Source: CBDATB01 sp965199745 (GTDB lineage Bacteria > Bacteroidota > Bacteroidia > Cytophagales > Flammeovirgaceae). From it: 64,000 bases of DNA. A program made the position numbers and the translations under genes. The notes below the pieces were generated by a model. That model did no database searches. It had not been told where the DNA came from and saw nothing but the letters and a program-made list of their open reading frames with translations. Shown here piece after piece: positions 27,174-37,604 of the stretch; positions within the stretch are counted from its first letter, which is position 1; every line of letters starts with the position of its first letter. The DNA is taken from assembly GCA_965199745.1 (NCBI GenBank), contig CBDATB010000010.1, positions 1 through 64,000 on the forward strand, in the 5' to 3' direction.

Positions 27174-28763
27174 ATGAACGTCTCAAAACTAAAATATGGC
27201 TTGACTTATCTGATCATTGCGTGCATAGTGATGCACTCATCAGCACAAGATTTTTTCCAAATTTCAGACGACTTTTTTAAAAAATATACCCAGAATGGCT
27301 TAGTTAACTACCAAGCTATTGAGAAAAACCCACAAGAAATACAAAAACTTAAAAAAGCTATTGCGGCATTTAACCCAAACAATATTGAAAAAAAAACCGC
27401 CAAAGCCTTTTACATCAATGCTTATAATCTGCTGGTCATTTATTCCATTATGGCAGACTATCCGGTAAAATCTCCTCAAAATATCCCCAATTTTTTCACC
27501 GGAAAGATACACCTAATAAATCAAAAAAAAGTCAGCCTGAATGAAATTGAAAAAGATATATTAAAAAATACTTACCATGATGAGCGGCTACATTTTGTAC
27601 TCGTCTGCGCTGCTAAAGGCTGCCCCCAAATTATGAGTGCTGCTTACTTGCCTGAGCAGCTCGAAAAGCAAATAGCAGCTCAAACAACCCAAGCAATAAA
27701 TAATGATAATTTCGTACGCATCAGTTCCAAAGAAAATAAAGTATCACTTGCTAAAATATTCTCTTGGTACAAAGACGAATTTACCAAAGGAAACACTACG
27801 CTCATCAATTATATTAACCGTTACAGAACAAAAAAAATACCACCAAACTATAAAGTAAACTTCTACGATTACGACTGGCAATTGAATAGTCTACAAACTC
27901 AAAATGATGAGGATAAGAACGCCAACAGTCTGTTTTACTTGCAGTCTTACACTCCTTCGGTTTTATTTTCAAAAGGGCAGTGGGAACTAAAAATTTTCCA
28001 TAATATGTACACACAAACAGCCAGATTCGGAGATGGCAATTCAAGGGTAGAGAATGGTAGGAGAGAAACTTTTTACACTATTATCAATCAGTTCTTGTAT
28101 GGTATTTCCAAAAACCTGAACGCAGGCTTCGACTTCTGGGCAAAAAGCACCTTAGTATCACAAAACCCTAGCAGCTCGCCATTTAATATTTTCTCACCGG
28201 GCAATTCGGCAAATCATCGATTTGCTCCTATCTATTTCGGGCCGAAGATTAAAATCGCCCCTATCCCCGTTAAAGGGCTATCTTTTGAAAGTATTTTCCT
28301 ACTCCCTCTTGCCAAAGACTTAGAAAGTAGATCTCCTGAATCAGATACTCATTCTTTATTTTTAGAGTTCGATAGATTTCTCTGGATTAATCAGGTTTAT
28401 TTCGATAAAAAATTGGCAGCCGAATGGCAATTATTCATACGTCTTTCTTTTTGGTATTCCTTTGTAAGAAATTCTTTTAGAGAAAATAATTTTCTTGAAA
28501 CGCCTCTTTCAGGATTCATCAGCTACTTCCCCAGCAATAGAGTTACACTGTATTTCCAAACAGAGACCTGGTTCAAACACTGGTCGGGTGCTGCCGATTT
28601 CAGAGCTTTCAATAGCATGTTCTTACAAAGTGGAATGGGTATTAAGTACCAGCTAATTCCCAACCTAATAGAAATAGAAGGTCTTTATACAAAATTCCTT
28701 CTTGGATCGGCACAAGAAGGTGCTGGAGAAACTTATAATATCGGGGTGAGGCTAATACATTAA
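27174..28763 (+). CDS. DUF547 protein fused to a C-terminal barrel-like domain
   Basis: 529 residues. After a signal peptide (VMHSSAQ), residues about 40-230 form a DUF547 domain with its typical KAFYINAYNLLVIYSI, FVLVCAAKGCPQIMSAAY and AKIFSWYKDEF segments, including the Cys-Pro motif. The last 290 residues alternate polar and aromatic residues, as in outer-membrane beta-barrels or porin-like proteins (LKIFHNMYTQTARFGDG, FLWINQVYFDKKLAAEWQLF) and end in IGVRLIH. DUF547 usually stands alone, so this fusion is notable. Function unknown; the domain would sit in the periplasm if the tail is a barrel. Confidence 0.72.
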   Translation: MNVSKLKYGLTYLIIACIVMHSSAQDFFQISDDFFKKYTQNGLVNYQAIEKNPQEIQKLKKAIAAFNPNNIEKKTAKAFYINAYNLLVIYSIMADYPVKSPQNIPNFFTGKIHLINQKKVSLNEIEKDILKNTYHDERLHFVLVCAAKGCPQIMSAAYLPEQLEKQIAAQTTQAINNDNFVRISSKENKVSLAKIFSWYKDEFTKGNTTLINYINRYRTKKIPPNYKVNFYDYDWQLNSLQTQNDEDKNANSLFYLQSYTPSVLFSKGQWELKIFHNMYTQTARFGDGNSRVENGRRETFYTIINQFLYGISKNLNAGFDFWAKSTLVSQNPSSSPFNIFSPGNSANHRFAPIYFGPKIKIAPIPVKGLSFESIFLLPLAKDLESRSPESDTHSLFLEFDRFLWINQVYFDKKLAAEWQLFIRLSFWYSFVRNSFRENNFLETPLSGFISYFPSNRVTLYFQTETWFKHWSGAADFRAFNSMFLQSGMGIKYQLIPNLIEIEGLYTKFLLGSAQEGAGETYNIGVRLIH

Positions 28764-28852
28764 ATTTTTCCTTTCATTTAAAATTACCTAAAAAACAATA
28801 TCAAAAATAAAAAAATGTATAAAGTTATTATTATATTCATTTCACGTTTTAT

Positions 28853-28860
28853 TATATTTG
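28853..28860 (+). promoter_or_regulatory. -7 promoter element of the kmo gene
   Basis: TATATTTG matches TAnnTTTG and lies 55 bases before the ATG at 28916. No clear -33 TTTG is seen at the proper distance. Confidence 0.45.
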
Positions 28861-28915
28861 CCTACTCTCTGAGCAAGTTTAATCATTTAAAAGCAGTATT
28901 GCATTCTGATTGCCC

Positions 28916-30307
28916 ATGAGTAAATCCAAACAAAAAATTGTTATCTTAGGTGCAGGCCTAGCAGGTACACTGCTGAGTATTTTTCTAGCTAAAAGAAACT
29001 TCGATGTTCATGTATTTGAGCGAAGAAGAGATCTGCGAAAAACCAACTCACGAGAAGGTCGCTCAATTAACCTAACTATGGGAATAAGAGCCCTGAGGGC
29101 TCTACAAGAAGCTGGAATAGACAAATCTATCCGCAAAATATCTATCCCTCTTTACAGAAGAGTTATGCATAGCGAAGACGGGACATTAAGTAGGCAACCT
29201 TACGGCATTGGAAAGCAAGCTATTTATTCTGTCTGTCGGTTTAAACTCAACCGCATGCTAATTAACATAGCAGAAAAACTGCCAAACATCCAACTGAATT
29301 TCCAACAGGAATGTATTGATGTAGATCTGAACGCCAATGAAATATTGCTCAAAAATACCGTTAAACAAAAAGAGCATAGCGTGAAAGGTAACCTCATCAT
29401 CGGTGGAGACGGAGCTTATTCTTCTGTAAGGAGCGTATTGCAAAAAACATCTATGTTTAACTACTCTCAGCATTACATAGATTACGGCTACAAAGAACTC
29501 TCTATCTCTTCGGGAAGAAATAATGCTTATTTGTTGGATAAACACGGATTTCATATCTGGGCAAGAGGGAGCTATATGCTAGTAGCCTCTCCCGATTTGC
29601 AAGGTACTTTTACTGCTACTATTTTCCTGCCTTTTAAAGGCGGCAAAGGTTCTTTTGAGAACTTGAGTAATGAAGAAAATGTGTTGAATTTCTTTAACAA
29701 ACATTTCCCTGACATAGTACCTCATATACCAAAATTGGCAGAGCAATTTTTCTCTGAAAAACCAGCTACCATGATAAATGTCAAATGCTCACCGTGGATA
29801 CATGAAAACAAAATATTATTACTTGGTGATTCTGCACACGCTATTCCTCCTTTCTACGGGCAAGGGATGAATGCAGCATTTGAAGATTGTAGAACTTTTG
29901 TGGAATTACTCGATAAGTATGAGAATAATTTTGATGAGGTATTACCTAAATTTCAGCAGGAAAGAATACCCAATACTGATGCCTTGTCAGAATTAACCCT
30001 TCATAACTTTGTAGAGATAAGAGATCATGTAGCTAAATCTGGTTTTTTATTCAGAAAAAAAATAGAAGCAAAAATTCAGGAGCAATACCCCGACAAATGG
30101 CAACCACTTTACACGATGGTGGCTTTCACACACACGCCTTATGCCGAAGCTTTAGCAAGAGGCAAAAAACAAAAAGCCATCATAGACCAAGTGATGGACC
30201 TGGTTGACATAGAAAAGAATTGGCAAAAAATCGACTACGGTACACTCATCAATTTCGATAACCTAACTTGGAAGGCAACTCCTATCACTCATGAAGAATA
30301 TTGGTAG
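28916..30307 (+). CDS. kmo: Kynurenine 3-monooxygenase
   Basis: 463 residues from the ATG at 28916; a TTG two codons upstream is not needed. The FAD-binding Rossmann fold opens with VILGAGLAGTLLSIFLAKRNF and the Glu-Arg pair in VFERRRDLR; NSREGRSINLTMGIRALRAL is diagnostic for KMO. The second FAD motif is LLLGDSAHAIPPFYGQGMNAAFED. The flavoprotein hydroxylates L-kynurenine to 3-hydroxykynurenine with NADPH and oxygen in the tryptophan-to-NAD route. No other kynurenine-pathway gene is in the window. The next gene is a co-oriented haem-oxygenase-like protein. Confidence 0.94.
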   Translation: MSKSKQKIVILGAGLAGTLLSIFLAKRNFDVHVFERRRDLRKTNSREGRSINLTMGIRALRALQEAGIDKSIRKISIPLYRRVMHSEDGTLSRQPYGIGKQAIYSVCRFKLNRMLINIAEKLPNIQLNFQQECIDVDLNANEILLKNTVKQKEHSVKGNLIIGGDGAYSSVRSVLQKTSMFNYSQHYIDYGYKELSISSGRNNAYLLDKHGFHIWARGSYMLVASPDLQGTFTATIFLPFKGGKGSFENLSNEENVLNFFNKHFPDIVPHIPKLAEQFFSEKPATMINVKCSPWIHENKILLLGDSAHAIPPFYGQGMNAAFEDCRTFVELLDKYENNFDEVLPKFQQERIPNTDALSELTLHNFVEIRDHVAKSGFLFRKKIEAKIQEQYPDKWQPLYTMVAFTHTPYAEALARGKKQKAIIDQVMDLVDIEKNWQKIDYGTLINFDNLTWKATPITHEEYW

Positions 30308-30433
30308 AAAAAATACTAAATTAGCTCAACATAATAGTATGAAATTCGTTAGTAGTACGATGTGAATGCATAATCTAATTATTAAAAATTTTTACTCAAT
30401 TATTTCATCTAAACTCTTAACTTTAAATTAAAA

Positions 30434-31135
30434 ATGTCTGCAATATTTCAAATCATAAAAGAAAACAAAGAAAAGCTCTCAAACTCTTCTTTGCACAAAG
30501 CACTAACCGACAAATCCATTGCTACTGAAGACAAATTACAATGTATTCCGGCAATGACGATGTTTATTATGGGCTTTAAAGATGCTATGCAACTGATCAA
30601 ATTTGATAATGCAAGCACAAAAGTGGAAAAAATGATTAACACACATGCCAATGAAGATAGCTTTCATTGGAAATGGTTCTTAAATGATCTCAAATACCTG
30701 AACCCAGAAGTTATCCAGCAAGAACCAACTGCAATCTTTGCAGAAATGTACAAAGATGAGTACATGCCTGTTAGGGACGCAGTGTATTCTCTGATGCGCT
30801 ACATCAAACAATATACTCACCCTGTATTCAGAATGCTGATACTAGAGACCTTAGAGAATGGATATGAGCTTTTTGCTAGAGATATGAACCCTGTGATTGA
30901 GGAAAGTGAACTTTATCAGACCTTAGAGTTCTTTGGACAAAAACACAACCAAGCCGAGGAAGATCATGAAATGGAACATGTTTCTAATGAAGAGCAAAGC
31001 CTAGAAACTATAATCAGTACCCTTTCCAAAGAAGAACTCAAAGAGTTAGAAAATATGGTGAAAGACCTCTATGATAATATCTATGCTATGCACGAGTGCC
31101 TGGCTAGTTTCATAACTGGCTACGCATTAGCATAG
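30434..31135 (+). CDS. Haem-oxygenase-fold (HDO-like) protein, function unknown
   Basis: 233 residues, all-helical by composition. Residues HANEDSFHWKWFLNDL (about 73-88) and HNQAEEDHEMEHVS (about 174-187) place Glu and His residues as expected for a metal site in haem-oxygenase-like diiron oxidases or TenA/PqqC-like proteins. The assignment is by pattern only and no substrate is suggested. It lies 126 bases after kmo in the same orientation, so a link to oxygen-dependent metabolism of an aromatic or amino-acid product is possible but unproven. Confidence 0.5.
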   Translation: MSAIFQIIKENKEKLSNSSLHKALTDKSIATEDKLQCIPAMTMFIMGFKDAMQLIKFDNASTKVEKMINTHANEDSFHWKWFLNDLKYLNPEVIQQEPTAIFAEMYKDEYMPVRDAVYSLMRYIKQYTHPVFRMLILETLENGYELFARDMNPVIEESELYQTLEFFGQKHNQAEEDHEMEHVSNEEQSLETIISTLSKEELKELENMVKDLYDNIYAMHECLASFITGYALA

Positions 31136-31995
31136 TACAAAATAAATGCTAGTCAAAGGCAAAATCCATTATATATTCTACTAAATTTAACTAAAAACTT
31201 TGATGAGCAATAAACTCTTGAATTTCTGCAAAAAGAGAGTGATTTATTAGTGGACAAAAAACTCACCTGCAACTACGGTTGAGCTATTAATTGCGTGGAT
31301 AAAGAGTTGAAAAAAACAGATTTAAATCATAGATGCTGATATGTTAATTTACGCAAAAAATTCAGTTAACGATTCTTTGCTATTACGTTCGCTCATTTCT
31401 TAATCAGGCAAAATAGAAGCACCAGAATTCATTCGTAAAAGCTGCTGCACAGGCAAAAGCCCATACTACTAACGAAAATTAGGTCTAGTTGCTTTCTGCC
31501 GGGAAAGCATGCTGCCATCATCTCAATATGCTGGTGCGATTCGCTGCCTAGTACCGTAACTTGAAGATAACACAATCTGTATTTATGCCATGACTAATTC
31601 AGCAGTTATCTGTACACTATTCTGTTATCAGAAATCTCATTTTGCCTCGTGCCTTTGTGCGTGAGATAAGTGGGAAATGATTTTCAGGCAGGTTTGGTAC
31701 TCGCTTAAAATTATTGCGGCACATGCTTTTGTTGTTTAACTCTTGTTGTTTATATTTGTCTATCGCTCCATCATCAGTTTGATAGGCAAATTTTTCTGTG
31801 TCTAATTGAGAAGTATATGATAAATATATTCAAACGAATCAGTGAAATAGTGCTATGAGACTCAAGACGAAGTAGTTGTGCAAACGATGCAGTCGATTAG
31901 AATATGTGTATATGTTTAACCTCAAGTGCTTCAGCAGAAAACGATGTTAGGTAGCCATACAACTTAAATTAATTTGTTTTCCTATTTGTTATTTT
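31136..31995. other. Long non-coding gap before the receptor-kinase cluster
   Basis: About 860 bases with frequent stops in all frames. I find no tRNA, no strong hairpin and no recognisable protein remnant. Given its length, it may contain a decayed gene beyond recognition or the upstream control region of the receptor at 31996. Confidence 0.4.
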
Positions 31996-34143
31996 ATGCA
32001 TTCAAAAAAATACGTCTTATTGCTTTTTGTGCTATTTATCGGATCGGCCCAGATAAAAGGACAGATAGAGATAGATAGATTAGGTGTCGATGATTTAGTA
32101 CTACCAGAAAAAGATAACTTACTTAGTGTGGATGTAACAACTGCATCAAAAAGTGCTGAAAGTATAGAAAATGCGCCGGGCATCATTTCAGTGGTAACAG
32201 CTACTGAAATAGAAAAATTCGGTGCTTCCAACCTTTTAGAAGTTCTTGAAAGGGTGACCAGCGTGTATACGGCAGGTACTTTTTACATTCAACAAAATTA
32301 TATTTCTATTAGAGGAGATTTATCTTCAGAGTACAACAACCACACACTCATCCTGATTAATGGAAGACCTACTAGGGAGAACTTCTTAGGAGGAGTTGAC
32401 TTTTCTGTTTTTTTTGGCTTCCCCTTGAGTAGCATAAACAGGATAGAAGTCATCCGAGGTCCTGGTTCAGTGCTTTATGGTTCTAATGCCTACTCTGGTG
32501 TTGTCAATATTATCACAAAAGAAATACAAGATAACGAGACCAACATTGAGGCTGGATATGGTTCATTTAATACGTTTAATTTTGGAGTCCATAACACACA
32601 AATTAGGGATGACTTAAAGTTTCGTTCGGCAATTAAGTATCGTAGGCAAGAAGGTTGGCGTTTTAGTTCTATCGGCGAAGGAAGTGTTATTTTTGGCCCC
32701 GATTCCGCTGGTAATAATGTACCAATAGGTGTTGACAGAGATACAGCAGATTTTGATATGGGCGAAACGACTTTGGGTGGACTAATTTCGATAGAATATA
32801 GAAATTTAACATTTAACGGGTTGCTTTCTTACAGTACTCAAAATCATTACGGTGCACTGCCCATAGCAAATTTATTATCTCCGCTACCTCCTGCTTTAAT
32901 TCCAGCAGAAAACATAGTAAATACATTAAGTCTCAATCGCAGTAGGAATAGAGAAATTAGCTCTTTTAGAAGTTTTATGGATTTCACCTATGAGAGTTCT
33001 TATGCAAGCAACGCTAACTTTACAATAAGTGCCACCTACAATTCGCAGTACACTCGTTTTGCCGCACCTCCCGGAGATGCCGTTATTGATACTAAAGACT
33101 TGCTGATAGAATCCACAAATTTTTTATCTCCATTAAAGAATTTAAATTGGCTAATAGGTGCTACCGCTTATGTGCAAGGTGGGCAAGCTAATACGGGTGA
33201 CAACCCCGCAATAGGTGCAGCAAATTATTCAGAAGTATGGTACAGTGGGTATACACAAATTGACTACTCACCTGTAAAATACTTAAAGCTAATCCTTGGT
33301 GGACAACTGAACAAACCTGCCGGAATTGACTTAGACTTTGTTCCCCGTTTCGGGGCTATTATTACCGCCACTAAAAACTTAGGAGCAAAAATACTATTAG
33401 GCTCTGCATTTAGAGCACCCTTTCAGGCAGAGCAAACTCTTTTTGACCCAGGTGCTCTGGTGGGTTCTCAATCGTTAAGACCAGAAACTGTTTCTACCTT
33501 AGATGCACAAGTGTTCTACGACACAAAAAAATTACAACTTGCATTCACTTATTTCAGAAGTACACAACAAGACCTGATTACTAGAGTACCTGCCTCATCG
33601 CTAACCCCTGCAGAAATAGGTATTGCAGAAGATGTTTTTAACTCTTTAGCTCCCTCGGCTGCCACATTCACAAATGCAAATCGTCTGAACCTAAGGGGAT
33701 TCGAGTTTGAGACAAAATTTAATCCCAACGATCGTTTATTTGTTAGTGCTTCAGTAACTTCTCAAACCAACACCTTGAACGACACACTCGACGGTTTCAC
33801 CCTCGCACCACAATTTATGGCTAAAGTAGGCGTATTCTACAACTTAAGACAAGGGATATCATTAGGGGTTTTTGATAGTTATTTTAGTGCAGCTGGCACA
33901 GCAACCAGTGCTACAGAAGTAAACCCTGTTGCAGAATCCTTCCATTTTGTAACGGCAAAGATTCAGGTTGACATCGTAAAAATATTTAGTAATAAAGCAC
34001 AAAACAGTTTTATATTCAGCTTATATGCAACTAATTTGTTAAATCAAGATATTTACTACCCCGAGTATGTAAGAAGATCGATCAATACAGTTCCCGGACG
34101 GGGTGGTAGAGCCATCTACGGTAACATTATTTACCGTTTTTAA
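31996..34143 (+). CDS. TonB-dependent receptor, first gene of a signalling cluster
   Basis: 715 residues. A signal peptide ends near GSAQIKG. The plug domain runs from VDVTTASKSAESIENAPG to IEVIRGPGSVLYGSNAYSGVVNIITKE (residues about 35-180). The remaining 530 residues form the barrel, ending with a terminal aromatic strand IIYRF. There is no carboxypeptidase-like N-terminal domain and no long signal-transduction N-domain. The substrate is unknown. Only 44 bases separate it from the histidine kinase gene, so both are probably one transcript, which suggests that import and sensing are coupled. Confidence 0.9.
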   Translation: MHSKKYVLLLFVLFIGSAQIKGQIEIDRLGVDDLVLPEKDNLLSVDVTTASKSAESIENAPGIISVVTATEIEKFGASNLLEVLERVTSVYTAGTFYIQQNYISIRGDLSSEYNNHTLILINGRPTRENFLGGVDFSVFFGFPLSSINRIEVIRGPGSVLYGSNAYSGVVNIITKEIQDNETNIEAGYGSFNTFNFGVHNTQIRDDLKFRSAIKYRRQEGWRFSSIGEGSVIFGPDSAGNNVPIGVDRDTADFDMGETTLGGLISIEYRNLTFNGLLSYSTQNHYGALPIANLLSPLPPALIPAENIVNTLSLNRSRNREISSFRSFMDFTYESSYASNANFTISATYNSQYTRFAAPPGDAVIDTKDLLIESTNFLSPLKNLNWLIGATAYVQGGQANTGDNPAIGAANYSEVWYSGYTQIDYSPVKYLKLILGGQLNKPAGIDLDFVPRFGAIITATKNLGAKILLGSAFRAPFQAEQTLFDPGALVGSQSLRPETVSTLDAQVFYDTKKLQLAFTYFRSTQQDLITRVPASSLTPAEIGIAEDVFNSLAPSAATFTNANRLNLRGFEFETKFNPNDRLFVSASVTSQTNTLNDTLDGFTLAPQFMAKVGVFYNLRQGISLGVFDSYFSAAGTATSATEVNPVAESFHFVTAKIQVDIVKIFSNKAQNSFIFSLYATNLLNQDIYYPEYVRRSINTVPGRGGRAIYGNIIYRF

Positions 34144-34187
34144 CTGAGACGTACACTCACTTAAATTATCTTAACTTACAAATCAAT

Positions 34188-37103
34188 ATGGCAGCTATCA
34201 AGAAAACGAGGTTTTCCCTTCTATTAGCATTAGTATTCTACTCTGCCTTGGCGTGGGGGCAGGATAAAGATAGTCTATCAAACGATAGTTTTTTATCAGC
34301 ACTAAATGTAAGTGCTTTACACAAGCTCGCTAAGAAAAATATCGAGATGGGCAATATTGAACAAAGTATTGATTATGCTCAACGAGTATTGGATGCTTCC
34401 TCTGATCCAAAAGAGAATGGAAAAAGTTTGCTACTCATCGCAAAAGCATATCACCAAGCCAAACAATACAAAATTTCGCTGGGCTATTATATTCAGGCAG
34501 CTCAGACTTACGAAAAAATAGGTGATACTAAAAATATGGTGGATACTTACATACAAAATGGGCTTATGATTAAAGATTGGGGAGTACCTGACAAAGCATT
34601 AGAGCTTTTTCTGAAGGCTAATAAAATCATAGATGAACAACCAAAAAACTACCCTGAGAAAAAAGAAGAGCTACTATTTGAGATTGCCGACTCATATTTT
34701 TTACTAAAAAACTACAAAAAGGCACTACCTATCTATAAGAGCATACTGAAAAATTGCGAAAGTAAAAACAAAAATTACGACTGTCTTCATATCAGAAAAA
34801 AAATTGTAGCTATCTACGATGTAAATAGTAATTATCAAGAATCATTGAAGCAAAAACTAGTAATTTTAGATATTGCAAGACAAACCAACGACAAAAAGAA
34901 AATTGCGGCTGCTCTAAATAACGTGGGCTATGCATACAGAAAGATAGACGATAGAGAAACAGCTGTAAAATACCTACAACAATCGCTAGATTTAGCAGAA
35001 AAAAATGAAGGCAAGATAGGACAGGATGCAATTGCTCTAACTAACGTGGGAGTACTGCAGCAAAATTTGGGAAATTATAATGCTTCCATGAACGCTTTCA
35101 AAAGTGCTCTTGTGCTGCGAGAGAAAGAAAACAATAATAAAGAAGTTACTAACCTAACCAATTTGATTACTAAAATATATATTGATACGAAAAATTTTTA
35201 TGAAGCCAAGAATGCTAATAGTAAGGCTATTGAAATAGCTGAAAATAACAACTACTTGGAAGAGCTTAAAACAGCTTATAATCTACAAAACTCTTTATAT
35301 CAAAAGCTAGGCGAAAGCAGAAAAGCACTGAATGCTTATGAATTATATGCTAGCGTAAAATCAGAATCTTACCGTAGAAAAGTAGCACAAAAAGAAAAAA
35401 TAAATAATGTAAGGCGAGATATAGAACGTATACAACAAGAGGAAAAACTATCTTTGGCAGATAAAGAACGAAAACAAGTTGAAGTAAGAAAGATACAATT
35501 AGAATCTGAGAACCTCAAAAAACAACAGGCATTAGACTCTGCAAAAATCAGAGAATCTGAGCTAGAAAGAGAGCAAGAACGGTTAGCAAGAATAAAAGCC
35601 CAGCAAGATGCAACGTTAGCCTTACAAAAGGCTAATACACTAGCTAAAGAAAGAGAAGTTCAAGAACTCCAACAACAACAAGAAATACAACAGCTTCAAG
35701 ATAGAGAAAAACAAACTAAGCTAGAAAAATTGGCAAAAGATAAAGAATTAGTGGAAAAACAAAACAAACTTTTGGCGCAAGAAGAAATATTACGTACCCA
35801 AGAACTTGAAAAAAGAAAATCCGCTCAGCTATACACTTCTTTCGGTGTAGGATTATTAGCTTTAATTTTGTTACTAATTTTGGGTTTTCTTCGTATCAAA
35901 CAAAAGGATAATAAAAAACTGGAAGGCAAAAACAGTATCCTTGAAGAACAAGGTCAGAAAATTAATAAACTGCTGAACGAAACACAACAAAAAAACGAGC
36001 AGCTGTTAGTCGGTGAGGAAGAATTAAGGCAGAACGCAGAAGAGATGACAGCCATTAACGAACAATTGAATGATACTTTAACAAGTCTGAAAGACACACA
36101 ATCTCAGTTAGTACAGTCTGAAAAAATGGCTTCTTTGGGTCAGCTAGTTGCTGGGGTAGCACATGAGGTGAATACACCTTTGGGAGCCATTAAAGCCTCT
36201 ATCGGTACCATATCTGACTCATTGGATAATATAATGGATATGCTGCCGAAATTGTACAGCATATTAGATAGAGATCAGATGGTACTTTTTAATGATTTAT
36301 TAAGAAAGTCTTTTGAGCAAAAAAAAATAGTATCTTCAAGAGAAGAAAGGTCTTTTAAAAGGGCTATAAGACAGGAACTACAAGAACAGGGTGTTGAAGA
36401 TGCCAACGGTGTAGCCACTATGCTTATTGACATAGGGGTTTATGAAAATATTCAACAATTCACTCCACTTATCACTCATGAAGAGGGTTCTTTTATTCTT
36501 AAGTGTGGCTACTACTTAGCTTTACAGAGAAAGAATAGTAACAACATTTCCTTAGCTGTAAAAAAGGCCTCCAAAGTAGTGTTTGCCCTCAAATCTTATT
36601 CGCGGCACGATCATCGCGGTGAAATGGTTGAAGCTGATATAGTAGAAAATATCGAAACGGTACTTACTCTGTACCATAACCAGTTCAAGCAAGGTATAGA
36701 AATAAATAAGCATTTTGATAAAATTCCCAAAATTTACTGCTATGCCGATGAGCTGAGTCAGGTATGGACTAACCTAATTACTAATGGCGTCCAGGCTATG
36801 AATAATCAAGGGAAGCTAGATATTGATGTAAAAAATCAAGTTGAAGTAATAAAAGTATCTATTAGAGATTATGGTATAGGAATACCAAAAGAAATAAAGC
36901 ATCGTATTTTCGATCCATTTTTTACAACAAAAAAAGCAGGAGAGGGTACAGGATTAGGGCTGGATATAGTGAAAAAAATTGTAGAGAAACACGGTGGGCA
37001 AATTAGTGTAGAAAGCGAAGAAGGAAAAGGAACTGTTTTCACAGTACAACTCCCCGTTGATACGAAAGCAGTTCTAATGCAAAAAGAAAAAAATAAAAAA
37101 TAA
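34188..37103 (+). CDS. TPR-containing sensor histidine kinase
   Basis: 971 residues. After the signal peptide (SALAWGQ) come TPR repeats (about 40-390), a Glu/Gln-rich coiled coil (395-545), one membrane helix (YTSFGVGLLALILLLILGFL, near 550) and a second coiled coil. The His box is KMASLGQLVAGVAHEVNTPLG (His near 657). An insertion of about 180 residues precedes the N box WTNLITNGVQAM (about 860), G1 DYGIGIP and G2 GEGTGLGLDIVKK. TPRs lie outside and the kinase inside. The response regulators at 37206 and 38388 are the obvious partners. Confidence 0.9.
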   Translation: MAAIKKTRFSLLLALVFYSALAWGQDKDSLSNDSFLSALNVSALHKLAKKNIEMGNIEQSIDYAQRVLDASSDPKENGKSLLLIAKAYHQAKQYKISLGYYIQAAQTYEKIGDTKNMVDTYIQNGLMIKDWGVPDKALELFLKANKIIDEQPKNYPEKKEELLFEIADSYFLLKNYKKALPIYKSILKNCESKNKNYDCLHIRKKIVAIYDVNSNYQESLKQKLVILDIARQTNDKKKIAAALNNVGYAYRKIDDRETAVKYLQQSLDLAEKNEGKIGQDAIALTNVGVLQQNLGNYNASMNAFKSALVLREKENNNKEVTNLTNLITKIYIDTKNFYEAKNANSKAIEIAENNNYLEELKTAYNLQNSLYQKLGESRKALNAYELYASVKSESYRRKVAQKEKINNVRRDIERIQQEEKLSLADKERKQVEVRKIQLESENLKKQQALDSAKIRESELEREQERLARIKAQQDATLALQKANTLAKEREVQELQQQQEIQQLQDREKQTKLEKLAKDKELVEKQNKLLAQEEILRTQELEKRKSAQLYTSFGVGLLALILLLILGFLRIKQKDNKKLEGKNSILEEQGQKINKLLNETQQKNEQLLVGEEELRQNAEEMTAINEQLNDTLTSLKDTQSQLVQSEKMASLGQLVAGVAHEVNTPLGAIKASIGTISDSLDNIMDMLPKLYSILDRDQMVLFNDLLRKSFEQKKIVSSREERSFKRAIRQELQEQGVEDANGVATMLIDIGVYENIQQFTPLITHEEGSFILKCGYYLALQRKNSNNISLAVKKASKVVFALKSYSRHDHRGEMVEADIVENIETVLTLYHNQFKQGIEINKHFDKIPKIYCYADELSQVWTNLITNGVQAMNNQGKLDIDVKNQVEVIKVSIRDYGIGIPKEIKHRIFDPFFTTKKAGEGTGLGLDIVKKIVEKHGGQISVESEEGKGTVFTVQLPVDTKAVLMQKEKNKK

Positions 37104-37205
37104 GTACCCTGATTGAAAAGAAAATACAAGAGAACGTATAAAACAATATTAATTATAACATCATCACTTAATATTTATATAAATCACAATTTAAGTTACT
37201 GTCTT

Positions 37206-37604
37206 ATGAATGAAAAGTTGATTATATGCATTGATGATGAAAAATCTATCCTTGATAGTTTAAAGGCGCAGTTAAAAAAAGCTTTTGACGATAAGTATGC
37301 ATATGAATTTGCCGAAAGTGCAGATGAAGCTCTGGAGTTAATTGATGAGTTAGAAGAAGATGAAGGAGAAGTACTCTTAGTTGTATCTGATTGGTTGATG
37401 CCTGGTATGAAAGGAGATGAGTTTTTAATCAATTTGCATAAAAAAAGACCTCGAATCGTTAAGATGTTATTGACTGGTCAAGCAGATGAAAGTGCCGTTG
37501 AGCGAATTGAACAGCATGGCTGCTTACACAAATACTTAGCAAAACCATGGGAAGAGAAAGAATTAATTGATGCCATTACTCAAGGACTTAAAGGAGATGG
37601 ATAA
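37206..37604 (+). CDS. Single-domain response regulator
   Basis: 132 residues from the ATG at 37206 (MNEKLIICIDDEKS); the frame is open further upstream but with a poor start region. It consists of a receiver domain only: acidic pair in CIDDEKS, phosphoacceptor Asp in VVSDWLMPGMKG, Thr in LLTGQADE and Lys in YLAKPWEEKEL. With no output domain it must act by protein contact, as in phosphorelays. It is 102 bases after the histidine kinase and probably its first partner. It resembles the receiver domain of the protein at 38388, suggesting duplication. Confidence 0.88.
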   Translation: MNEKLIICIDDEKSILDSLKAQLKKAFDDKYAYEFAESADEALELIDELEEDEGEVLLVVSDWLMPGMKGDEFLINLHKKRPRIVKMLLTGQADESAVERIEQHGCLHKYLAKPWEEKELIDAITQGLKGDG

